Positions 25,373-31,648 of a stretch of DNA of 31,648 nucleotides are shown here, in pieces. The DNA is from JACCZR01 sp035296565 (GTDB lineage: Bacteria; Actinomycetota; Thermoleophilia; Solirubrobacterales; Thermoleophilaceae). A program made the position numbers and the translations under genes. Location: assembly GCA_035296565.1 (NCBI GenBank), contig DATHAQ010000024.1, forward strand, positions 1 through 31,648. Reading direction: 5' to 3'. Numbering within the stretch: position 1 is the stretch's first letter; every line of letters starts with the position of its first letter. The notes beneath the pieces were generated by a model. The model was not told the DNA's origin and ran no database searches. It saw only the letters and a program-made list of their open reading frames with translations.

Positions 25373-26777
25373 TGCAGCGCGGCGGGCGCTCGGTGGCGCG
25401 CGTGATGCGGTAGAGCCCCCAGTCGCCCCGGCGGCCGATCAGCTGGATGCGGGCCCGCCACGGCTTGGGGAAGGGCTCTTCGCCGAGCGGCGCGAGCATC
25501 ACCACGGGACCGCGCGCCTGGCCGTCGATCGCCTTCCAGGGCAGCACGCGGCGCACGTCCGTGAGGTGCTCGCCCATCGTGAAGGCCATCGCCCCCTCGT
25601 TCCAGTGGAGGTCGGCGCGCAGGATCGGGTCCCCGCAGCGGTTGAGCGCCGCGGTGCCGAACGCCGAAACCGCGTGCCGGAGGCTGCGCTGGAGGAGCGC
25701 GCGGTCATGGGCGCCGGAGGCGGTGTCGGGGACGGTAGGCAGCTGGAAGATGGCCAGCGCCACAACAGCGGCCGCGGCCAGGACGGCGGCGGCGCGGCCC
25801 TCGCGTCGGAGCACCGCCCGGACCGCGGCTGCGGCACCGGCGCCGGCAGCGGCACACAGGACCCCCACGGGGGGCTCGAAGAAGCGCGCGGAGACGGGAT
25901 AGCCGACGAGCGAGAGCAGGCACAGGTAGCCGATGAACCCCACGCAGCCGCCAACCACCACCTGCAGAGCCCGGTCGCGCGGGCGCAGCGCCAGGCCGAG
26001 CAGCGCGAGCACCGGCACGGCGGGCATGGAGCCACTGAAGAGCTCGCCGAGCATGTCGCCCACGTTCACCTTGCGGATGTCGGCGTTGGAGGCGGCCTCG
26101 CCGCTTCCGTGCACGGGGTCGCCCGAGCCCCAGAAGTCCCCGCCGAACCACAGGATCGGGATGGGAAGCAGCACGAGCGCGATGCGGCGCGAGCTCAGCG
26201 CCCCGGTCCACCAGGTCCAGAGCGAGTAGATCGCGATGACCGCCCACAGCTCGGGCCGCCCGAGGCCACTGAGCATGAGGAGGGCCAGGGGCAGGGTGCG
26301 TCGCCCGGCCAGGTGGGCGAGAACCGCGCCGGCGATGAGCCCGAGCAGCAGCGGCTCGGAGTAGCCGTGAAGCACCGAGCGCAGCCATCCGGGGGTCACC
26401 ACGAGCGCGAGCGCGGCCACGACGCCGGCCGTCACGGTGACCGCCCGGCGTCGGTCGCCGGCCAGTCGCACGGCGAGGATCACGATCAGGGCCAGGCCCA
26501 GGAGGCCGCCGGCGCGAGCCACCACGAGCCAGGCCTCGGGCAGCGAGTCTCCGAACACGGCGAGCGGCGTGGTCACCAGCACCGGAAGTGGCTTCCACGA
26601 AGGGGAGCCGCCCGCGGAGGTGTCCAGGTCGAGGTGCGCCACCTCGCGCCCCCACACGATCCAGCCCCACGGATCGGTCGTGGGCACCGACGGGGTCAGG
26701 AGCGAGAGGAGCGCGAGCGCAAAGCAGGCCAGCACGAGGCCGGCCGCCCAGGGGCGGAGGGCGTTGGCCGAGCTCAC
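25365..26777 (-). CDS. Polytopic membrane protein, GT-C glycosyltransferase-like
   Basis: A 470-aa integral-membrane protein with about 10-12 hydrophobic helices. After a first helix (about 11-30) comes an extracytoplasmic loop with TTDPWGWIVWGREVAHLDL, including D35 and E45. Many GT-C fold mannosyl- and arabinosyl-transferases have acidic residues in this place. Similar loops with SWKPLP and WLRSVLHGYSEPLL occur in actinobacterial polyprenol-phosphate-sugar transferases. The last 110 residues are a soluble domain (HWNEGAMAFTMGEHLTDVRRVLPWKAIDG). No specific sugar can be inferred. The GTG start lies 46 nt after the stop of the FHA gene on the same strand, so the two are probably co-transcribed. 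Its stop codon sits in a 12-bp palindrome. Confidence 0.75.
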   Translation of the reverse strand: MSSANALRPWAAGLVLACFALALLSLLTPSVPTTDPWGWIVWGREVAHLDLDTSAGGSPSWKPLPVLVTTPLAVFGDSLPEAWLVVARAGGLLGLALIVILAVRLAGDRRRAVTVTAGVVAALALVVTPGWLRSVLHGYSEPLLLGLIAGAVLAHLAGRRTLPLALLMLSGLGRPELWAVIAIYSLWTWWTGALSSRRIALVLLPIPILWFGGDFWGSGDPVHGSGEAASNADIRKVNVGDMLGELFSGSMPAVPVLALLGLALRPRDRALQVVVGGCVGFIGYLCLLSLVGYPVSARFFEPPVGVLCAAAGAGAAAAVRAVLRREGRAAAVLAAAAVVALAIFQLPTVPDTASGAHDRALLQRSLRHAVSAFGTAALNRCGDPILRADLHWNEGAMAFTMGEHLTDVRRVLPWKAIDGQARGPVVMLAPLGEEPFPKPWRARIQLIGRRGDWGLYRITRATERPPRCTV

Positions 26778-26823
26778 GGCGCTGGATTGTGGCGGAGGGC
26801 GGCGGAAGCGTCCGCCGCGCGGC

Positions 26824-27372
26824 CTAGCCGACCGGTGTGGCGGAGCGCTCCCTGACGACGGTCAGGAAGTAGAGCCTGAAGCGGCCGATGGCGATCTCGT
26901 CACCGTCGGTGAGTTTGGCGAGGTCGACCCTCGTGCCGTTGCAGAACACGCCGTTGAGGCTGCGGTCGTCGAGCACGCGCGCCTGCGTCTCGTCGCGGAA
27001 CAGCAGGGCGTGGCGGCGCGAGACGGTCGGGTCGTCGAAGCGCACGTCTGCCGCGAGGCTGCGCCCGACGCGCGTCCACCCCTCCTGGAGGGGCACGACG
27101 TGCACGCGCTCGTCGTCCTCGTAGGCGAGGTAGTCCCCGGGAATGGCCAGGGCCTCACGGGCCTCCTCCAGCCACTGCGGGCTCTCGCCGGTCGGCTGGC
27201 CCTGGCCCGGCGCTTGAGCCGGGCCGAACAGCGACGCGCGGGTGAAGCGAGCGTGCCCGCAACTCGGGCATTCGGGGACGGCGTCTCGCTCGTGGAGCGC
27301 GACGCCGAAGCCGCAACGCCCACAGCGAAATGAGCCGGCCCCGGCAAGGGTTCCGGCAGAAAAAGCTTCCAT
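26824..27372 (-). CDS. Zinc-ribbon and FHA-domain protein, GarA-like
   Basis: A 182-aa protein. An N-terminal zinc ribbon (C17, C20, C35, C38 in CGRCG and CPSCG) is joined by a Pro/Gln/Gly linker to an FHA phosphothreonine-binding domain at about 92-175. The binding residues are in VGRS (103-105), SRRH (118-121) and LNG (139-141). DDPTVSRRHA, RSLNGVFCNG and DGDEIAIGRFRLYFLT are close to mycobacterial GarA, the FHA regulator of 2-oxoglutarate and glutamate enzymes. GarA instead has an N-terminal phosphorylated ETT segment and no zinc ribbon, so orthology is unlikely. The frame is open upstream, but the ATG at 27372 has GAGGAGA 8 nt before it. It leads the membrane-protein gene. Confidence 0.87.
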   Translation of the reverse strand: MEAFSAGTLAGAGSFRCGRCGFGVALHERDAVPECPSCGHARFTRASLFGPAQAPGQGQPTGESPQWLEEAREALAIPGDYLAYEDDERVHVVPLQEGWTRVGRSLAADVRFDDPTVSRRHALLFRDETQARVLDDRSLNGVFCNGTRVDLAKLTDGDEIAIGRFRLYFLTVVRERSATPVG

Positions 27373-27484
27373 GAGACATCTCTCCTCAGACGAACTGGCG
27401 TACTGGTTGTACCTGATTTGGACGGTTCGACACAAGGGGGGGCACTGGCAGGATCGTCCGCTGTGACCGCGAAGATCACTCTCA

Positions 27485-27727
27485 GTGCCCGATCTCGCCA
27501 CACAAATGCTGCACCGGAGCCTCGGCGCGCTGAAGCCCGCGGCCACCCACTGCGGTGGCTGCCGGCGCACTCCACTGCCCGGCGAGCGCCTGCACGAGCT
27601 CGAGGAGGGGCGCCATCTGTGCGACCTCTGCTTCGGCTCGCTGCCGGAGGACCGTCGTCACGCCGTGGAGAGCCGCCGGGTGGGCGCCAGCGAGCGTCGT
27701 CTTCGGACAGCCCCGAAGGCCGCGTAA
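27485..27727 (+). CDS. Small CxxC zinc-finger-like protein
   Basis: An 80-aa protein with two CxxC pairs: C23-C26 (HCGGCRR) and C46-C49 (HLCDLCF), a likely structural zinc site. The rest is basic and charged: ELEEGRHLCDLCFGSLPEDRRHAVESRRVGASERRLR. The start is GTG at 27485; an ATG at 27506 would also keep both CxxC pairs. It diverges from the FHA gene across 112 nt and precedes the SRPBCC gene by 21 nt, although that gene has its own -10 box. I do not recognise a named family; a role in transcription or RNA binding is possible but unsupported. Confidence 0.65.
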   Translation: MPDLATQMLHRSLGALKPAATHCGGCRRTPLPGERLHELEEGRHLCDLCFGSLPEDRRHAVESRRVGASERRLRTAPKAA

Positions 27728-27732
27728 CCCCG

Positions 27733-27738
27733 TAGAGT
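27733..27738 (+). promoter_or_regulatory. TAGAGT -10 box of the SRPBCC gene
   Basis: TAGAGT lies 10 nt before the GTG at 27749, with no Shine-Dalgarno, so the mRNA is likely leaderless. The identical hexamer with the same spacing precedes the lipoprotein gene at 28329. Confidence 0.55.
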
Positions 27739-27748
27739 CCGCCGCCCA

Positions 27749-28315
27749 GTGCGGCAGGTCACGGTCAGCGCCTTCATCTCCGCTCCCCGCGAGCAGGTCT
27801 ACGACTTCGTGGCCGACCTCAGCGGGCGTCCCGCGTACACCGACCACTACCTCAAGGACTACCGGCTCGCGCGCGCGAACGCGGTCGGCAAGGGGGCCGC
27901 CGCGCGCTTCCAGCTGCGCACCCCGCTGGCCCGCGAGCGCGGCGAGATCGCCATAAAGGAGGCCGACCGGCCACGGCGCATCCTCGAGGAGGGCCGTATC
28001 GGGCGCTTCGGTCGCTCGAAGCTGCTTGCGCTCTACGAGTTCACCCCCGAGGCGGGGGGCACGCGCGTGGAGCTCACCACCCTGAGCGACCCCGGCGCAC
28101 TGGCCGACCGCCTCAAGCAGGCGGGGGTGCACCGCTGGATGCGCCGCCAGACCAAGACGGCCCTGCAGCGCCTGCGCATGATCTTCGAGGACCCCCCGAA
28201 GGGACAGCTCGCGCGGGCCAGCGTGGCGGGCTACGACGCGTACAAGTCACCCCGCTTCGGCACCCCCGCCGGAAGCGACCCCTCCCGCCCCGGGCAGAGC
28301 CCCGCCGGCGGGTAG
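27749..28315 (+). CDS. SRPBCC (START/polyketide-cyclase fold) family protein
   Basis: A 188-aa soluble protein. The opening VTVSAFISAPREQVYDFVADLSGRPAYTDHYLKDYRL is typical of the SRPBCC superfamily, a hot-dog-like cavity that binds hydrophobic ligands. A beta-rich middle and a C-terminal amphipathic helix (KQAGVHRWMRRQTKTALQRLRMIFEDP, about 130-155) follow; the helix closes the cavity in this fold. The tail (about 165-188) is poorly conserved-looking and Pro/Gly/Ser rich. Ligand and function are unknown. The GTG start is set by the TAGAGT box 10 nt upstream. The stop codon is part of the -10 box for the next gene. Confidence 0.82.
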   Translation: MRQVTVSAFISAPREQVYDFVADLSGRPAYTDHYLKDYRLARANAVGKGAAARFQLRTPLARERGEIAIKEADRPRRILEEGRIGRFGRSKLLALYEFTPEAGGTRVELTTLSDPGALADRLKQAGVHRWMRRQTKTALQRLRMIFEDPPKGQLARASVAGYDAYKSPRFGTPAGSDPSRPGQSPAGG

Positions 28316-28318
28316 AGT
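28313..28318 (+). promoter_or_regulatory. TAGAGT -10 box of the lipoprotein gene
   Basis: TAGAGT contains the stop codon of the preceding SRPBCC gene and ends 10 nt before the ATG at 28329. No Shine-Dalgarno is visible, consistent with a leaderless mRNA. Confidence 0.55.
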
Positions 28319-28328
28319 TCCGCCGCGG

Positions 28329-28919
28329 ATGGCCCGCCTGCGCCGCGTCCTGACCGCCCTCTGCATTGCCGCCCTATGCCTCGGAGCCGCCGCCTGCGGC
28401 AAGGAGAACGACGAGTCGATCCAGGGTGTCGGGACCCCCGGCGAAGCCTTTCGCGAGGGCCTCGCCGAGGAGATGAACGGCCTTACGTACAACGTCTTCA
28501 TCACCCGCCAGCTCAACACGAGGATCCCGCCCGACTCGGCGTTCTACCGCGGCCCGGACCCGGGAAAGAAGGACACCCTCTACGGCGTCTTCGTGCAGGT
28601 CTGCAACGAGGGCAAGAAGGCCGAGGAGGCGGTGAAGCCCGACAAGTTCGTGATCAAGGACGCCCAGGAGAACGAGTTCCGGCCCCTGACCCTCCCGCGT
28701 GACAACGTTTTCGCGTACAAGGCGCGCCCGGTCAATCCGAAGGAGTGCATCCCCCTCGCCGGCTCAGTAGCCCAGCAGAACTCGGCCGCCGGCGCGCTGC
28801 TCGTCTACAAGATCCCGATCGACAACCTCGAGTACCGCCCGCTCGAGCTCGAGATCGAGGGCGGCTTCGATGTCAGGCGTCGAGCGCCGGACAAGCTGCG
28901 CTACGAGCTGGACTTCTAG
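28329..28919 (+). CDS. Predicted lipoprotein of unknown function
   Basis: A 196-aa secreted protein. The N-terminus MARLRRVLTALCIAALCLGAAAC is a signal peptide with a basic start, a hydrophobic core and a lipobox ending at C23, the lipidation site. The mature part has a compact beta-rich look: GLTYNVFITRQLNTRIPPDS, TLYGVFVQVCNEG, DKFVIKDAQENEFRPL. This is like the immunoglobulin-like DUF4352 fold of Gram-positive lipoproteins, an inference from pattern only. Two further cysteines in the mature chain may form a disulfide. It ends exactly where the convergent PBP gene ends, with no base between the stops. Confidence 0.82.
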   Translation: MARLRRVLTALCIAALCLGAAACGKENDESIQGVGTPGEAFREGLAEEMNGLTYNVFITRQLNTRIPPDSAFYRGPDPGKKDTLYGVFVQVCNEGKKAEEAVKPDKFVIKDAQENEFRPLTLPRDNVFAYKARPVNPKECIPLAGSVAQQNSAAGALLVYKIPIDNLEYRPLELEIEGGFDVRRRAPDKLRYELDF

Positions 28920-30614
28920 TCAGCCGCCGCGTTTCAGGCCGGCCTGCAGAACCTCCTTGGCGACCGGCGCCGCGCTCTGCCCGCCCGCTCCGGCCTTGAC
29001 CAGGAGCACGCCGACCGCCAGCCGGGGCCGGCTCGCCGGGGCGAATGCCGTGAACCAGGCATCGGTGTTCGACGCGTCGCTGCCCTGGGCCCCCGGGCCG
29101 CGCGTGTCGCCCAGCTCGGCCGTACCGGTCTTGCCCGCCACCTGAGCCTCGGGGATCGCGGCCGCGGTGCCGGTGCCGTAGCGCACCACGTCGAGCATGT
29201 AGGTGCGGATCAAGCGAGCGACCTTGCCGCTGGTCACGCGCCGCCGCGGCGAGGCGGCGCCGGCCTTCAGGGAGGGCTCGGCCATGACCCCGCCCGTGGC
29301 GATGGCCTGCGCGACCGAGGCCATGCGGAACGGCGTGGCCAGCACCTTGCCCTGCCCGATGGCCGAGGACCCGAGCTCGATCGGCGTCTTTATCTCGCGA
29401 GCGGGCGGGATTGTGGAGGGCAGCTCGCCGTCCACCGAGGGCTTGGCGTTCCATCCGTAGCGCTCGGCGGTGGCCACGAGCCGCTTGGCGCCCACGCGCA
29501 CGCCCAGGGGCGCAAACACGGAGTTGCACGAGTGGGCGAAGCTCTCGCGGAAGGTGCCGCCGCAGGACTCGCCGTTGGCGTTCTCCAGGCGGGTGCCGTC
29601 GATCGTGGCCGCGGTCTCCACCGGGTAGCGCTTGCGAGTGCGGGTGAGCTTGGCCTCCAGGGCTGCGGTTGTCGTGATGATCTTGAAGGTCGAGCCGGGG
29701 GGCTGGGGGGCCGAGAAGGCCACGCCGGCCAGCGCGCGGACCTCGCCGTTGCGGGCGTCGAGCGCCGCGACGCCTCCGAAGCGCGAGCCCAGCGCGGCCA
29801 CCGCAGCGAGCTGCAGGCGGCTGTCGATCGTGCTGCGCACCGTCTCGCCGGGCTTGGGCTCCGAGCGGGCGAGCACGCGCCTTCCGGCCAGCAGCTCGCC
29901 GCCGGGCGTCCCTGCCAGCTCGCGCTCGAAGGCGCGCTCCAGGCCCGTCGTGCCCACCACGGCGCGCGGCGGCAGGCCGCGCTCGCGTGCCAGCCGCCGT
30001 CCCTGGGGAGTGTCGGGGCGCCCCAGCGTGCCCGCAATGGAGCCGCCGGCGCCGTCCGGCGAGCTCCGCGCCCCCGCCGGGCCGCGGGCCAGCACCTTGC
30101 CGTCGCGGGAGAGGATCGTTGCCCGCCGCGGCAGCCGGGTGCGGCGCTCGAGCCGCTCGCCGCCGCGCAGGCCGGGGAAGGCCAGCGCGGGGCTCCACTC
30201 GACCAGGTCGTCGTTCACCGGCACTGCGACGTCGCCACGAATCACGCCGAACGAGCGGGTCCGGACGCGCACAGGCACCAGGGCCGCGCCATCGCGCTCG
30301 GACTCGGGCTTGCCCGTGGCGAAGCTGGTGGCGGTGGCGGTGTCGGCGGCCTGCGCCAGCGCCTGCCTGACCTCCGCCTCGCTGTAGCGCCGGCGGGCCT
30401 GGGGGGTGAACAGCGCGCGCATCGCCTTGACGTCGCCCCGCTGCCAGGCTTCGGCGTAGTCGCCCCCGATGCGCTCGACGGACGAGGCGGCCGAGGCGCC
30501 GACGATGACGCCGATGAGCAGTGCGACGGCCGCCACCCCCGCGATGGGGACGGCCCGGTGGGTAAGGCGGCGCTGGCGCTCGCCGGCTCGATCGGTCGGG
30601 AAGAGGGAAGTCAA
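28920..30614 (-). CDS. Penicillin-binding protein with MecA_N-type domain
   Basis: A 564-aa class B PBP (D,D-transpeptidase) that crosslinks peptidoglycan outside the membrane. A short cytoplasmic tail and one helix (about 20-43) are followed by an NTF2-like region (about 44-130, DYAEAWQRGDVKAMRALFTPQARRRY), as in PbpA/PBP2a-like enzymes. A dimerisation part then leads to the transpeptidase domain: SxxK is S308-K311 (GSTFK), SxN is S362-C-N364, and KTG is K495-G497 (AGKTGTAE). All catalytic motifs are present. The start is TTG, the only candidate in frame, with a TACCCT -10 box 20 nt upstream. It diverges from the CvpA/protease gene. The exact role (division, elongation or other) cannot be told. 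Confidence 0.93.
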   Translation of the reverse strand: MTSLFPTDRAGERQRRLTHRAVPIAGVAAVALLIGVIVGASAASSVERIGGDYAEAWQRGDVKAMRALFTPQARRRYSEAEVRQALAQAADTATATSFATGKPESERDGAALVPVRVRTRSFGVIRGDVAVPVNDDLVEWSPALAFPGLRGGERLERRTRLPRRATILSRDGKVLARGPAGARSSPDGAGGSIAGTLGRPDTPQGRRLARERGLPPRAVVGTTGLERAFERELAGTPGGELLAGRRVLARSEPKPGETVRSTIDSRLQLAAVAALGSRFGGVAALDARNGEVRALAGVAFSAPQPPGSTFKIITTTAALEAKLTRTRKRYPVETAATIDGTRLENANGESCGGTFRESFAHSCNSVFAPLGVRVGAKRLVATAERYGWNAKPSVDGELPSTIPPAREIKTPIELGSSAIGQGKVLATPFRMASVAQAIATGGVMAEPSLKAGAASPRRRVTSGKVARLIRTYMLDVVRYGTGTAAAIPEAQVAGKTGTAELGDTRGPGAQGSDASNTDAWFTAFAPASRPRLAVGVLLVKAGAGGQSAAPVAKEVLQAGLKRGG

Positions 30615-30634
30615 GGGCGCGCGCTCGGTGCCCC

Positions 30635-30640
30635 AGGGTA
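30635..30640 (-). promoter_or_regulatory. TACCCT -10 box of the PBP gene
   Basis: On the minus strand, TACCCT lies 20 nt before the TTG start, leaving a leader of about 13 nt. It is 14 bp from the opposing TAGCTT box of the protease gene, so these promoters are back to back in a 56-nt gap. Confidence 0.4.
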
Positions 30641-30654
30641 ACCCGAGGGGGCGC

Positions 30655-30660
30655 TAGCTT
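30655..30660 (+). promoter_or_regulatory. TAGCTT -10 box of the MarP-like protease gene
   Basis: TAGCTT ends 10 nt before the GTG at 30671, with no ribosome-binding site, consistent with a leaderless transcript. Confidence 0.45.
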
Positions 30661-30670
30661 CCGCGGTCGG

Positions 30671-31648
30671 GTGACCTGGGTCGACTGGATCATCGTCGTC
30701 TTTGCGCTGGCCATGGCGGTCTGGGGGTACGCGCAGGGCCTGATCGTCGGCGCGCTCTCGCTCGCGGGGTTCGTCGTTGGCGGCTTCCTCGGCTCCCGGG
30801 TGGCCCCGATGCTCTTGTCGGAGGGCTCGCGCTCGCCCTATGCGCCGCTGTTCGCGCTCATGGGGGCGCTGCTGGTGGGCGGGGTGCTGGCCGCGGCTCT
30901 CGAGGTGCTCGGCTTCCGCTTGCGCGGGCGGCTGGGCGAGGGCCTGGGTGCCTTGGACGGGGTCGGGGGTGCCCTGCTGGTCGGCGCCATCGGGCTCGGG
31001 CTGGTCTGGGTGGCCGGAGCCGTGGCCCTGCATACCCCCGGGGTGCGCGAGCTGCGGGAGCCCATCCAGCGCTCGGCGATACTCCAGCGCCTCAACGCCG
31101 CCCTGCCGCCCAGCGGGCCGCTGCTGAAGACGCTCGCGCGCTTCGATCCCTTCCCGGGCATCCGCGGCCCTCAGCCCGAGGTGGGCGCGCCGGACCCGGC
31201 CATCGCCGACGATCCGCAGGTACGCGCCGCTCGGGCCGGCGTGGTCCGGGTGCTGGGCACCGCGTGCGGCCTCGGGGTGCAGGGCAGCGGCTGGGTCGCC
31301 GGCAACGGCCTGGTGGTGACCAATGCTCACGTGGTGGCCGGCCAGGATGACACGACGGTGCAGATCGCAGGGGAGGGCGAGCGCCTCGATGCCACGGCCG
31401 TCCACTTCGACGCTCGCAACGACCTCGCGGTCCTCCGGGTGCCGGCCACCAGCGGCCTGCCGGCGCTGGGAGTGAACGCCGGTGCCCGGCCGGGCGCGGG
31501 CGCGGCCATCTTGGGCTTCCCCGGGAACGGCGACTACACCGTCGCCGCGGGGCGCCTAGGCGAGACGCGCAGCTTCCGCACCCAGGACGCCTACGGGCGC
31601 GGCCCGATCAACCGGCGGATCACGCTGATTCGCGGCCGGGTGCGCTCG
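30671..31648 (+). CDS. CvpA-domain membrane serine protease, MarP-like, 3' end outside window
   Basis: The visible 326 residues start with a CvpA-type membrane domain of about four helices (WVDWIIVVFALAMAVWGYAQG to GLVWVAGAVALHTPGV, residues about 2-125). A linker with AILQRLNAALPPSG follows. A trypsin-fold domain begins near 190: the catalytic histidine is H220 in VVTNAHVV, the aspartate D251 in RNDLAVLRV, and QGSGWVAGNG lies before them. The serine (expected in a GNSGGP motif) lies past the window end. This architecture is that of MarP of mycobacteria, a periplasmic protease needed for acid and oxidative-stress resistance. The start is set by a leaderless-type -10 box. It diverges from a PBP gene, in keeping with a cell-envelope role. 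Confidence 0.9.
   Translation, partial: MTWVDWIIVVFALAMAVWGYAQGLIVGALSLAGFVVGGFLGSRVAPMLLSEGSRSPYAPLFALMGALLVGGVLAAALEVLGFRLRGRLGEGLGALDGVGGALLVGAIGLGLVWVAGAVALHTPGVRELREPIQRSAILQRLNAALPPSGPLLKTLARFDPFPGIRGPQPEVGAPDPAIADDPQVRAARAGVVRVLGTACGLGVQGSGWVAGNGLVVTNAHVVAGQDDTTVQIAGEGERLDATAVHFDARNDLAVLRVPATSGLPALGVNAGARPGAGAAILGFPGNGDYTVAAGRLGETRSFRTQDAYGRGPINRRITLIRGRVRS

Noticed and set aside
28873..30714. 613-codon minus-strand frame overlapping the PBP gene
   Set aside because: Same strand, different frame, Arg/Ala/Gly-rich; the 28920-30614 frame carries all transpeptidase motifs.

Overview
The window is a gene-dense, very GC-rich bacterial chromosome segment. Its GC-biased third codon positions, frequent GTG and TTG starts, genes whose TAnnnT -10 box lies 6-10 nt from the start codon (leaderless transcripts), and the lysA-hom-thrC-thrB order all point to an actinobacterium. 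The protein styles (MarP-like protease, GarA-like FHA, AlkB-rubredoxin-TetR, NTF2-domain PBP) would fit the Thermoleophilia/Solirubrobacterales, but that placement is inference.

Layout: (1) 1-4292, a tightly packed aspartate-family operon, lysA (5' end outside the window)-hom-thrC-thrB, for lysine and threonine synthesis. (2) 4433-7261, a NUDIX hydrolase, then a minus-strand set of an orphan ParA-type ATPase, an amidase and a tiny membrane protein. (3) 7364-13426, NADPH glutamate synthase gltB-gltD, followed by a long hairpin and by a decayed-looking fragment resembling the next gene. (4) 13698-16639, a Gly/Asp-tailed protein of unknown function facing a minus-strand alkane-oxidation operon alkB-rubredoxin-tetR, whose promoter is overlaid by inverted repeats. 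(5) 16713-20602, a winged-helix AlkZ/YcaQ-like protein diverging from a SMARCAL1-like SNF2 helicase coupled to a GNAT acetyltransferase. (6) 20666-25207, a second, divergent glutamate-synthase large subunit with no small-subunit gene beside it, followed by a short reading frame ending in a sortase-type LAFTG signal without an obvious start codon. (7) 25365-31648, a polytopic membrane protein and a zinc-ribbon/FHA protein (minus), a small CxxC protein, an SRPBCC protein and a lipoprotein (plus), an MecA_N-type penicillin-binding protein (minus), and a CvpA/MarP-like membrane serine protease that runs off the window.

The most interesting signal is a shared 5' leader in front of both glutamate-synthase large-subunit genes, which lie about 13 kb apart and are highly diverged in protein sequence. 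Each leader has a -10 box, a CUCCCC segment, a CGUCG segment, a 6-bp stem with a covarying base pair, a nearly invariant 11-nt loop containing GGAG, and then a GAGGAGA Shine-Dalgarno. CUCC can pair with either the loop GGAG or the SD GGAG, so the element could act as a translational switch. I do not recognise it as a named riboswitch class. A GarA-like FHA protein lies close to the second gene; GarA in mycobacteria controls glutamate metabolism.

I saw no tRNA, rRNA, CRISPR array or insertion sequence, and no gene-free stretch over 300 bases.
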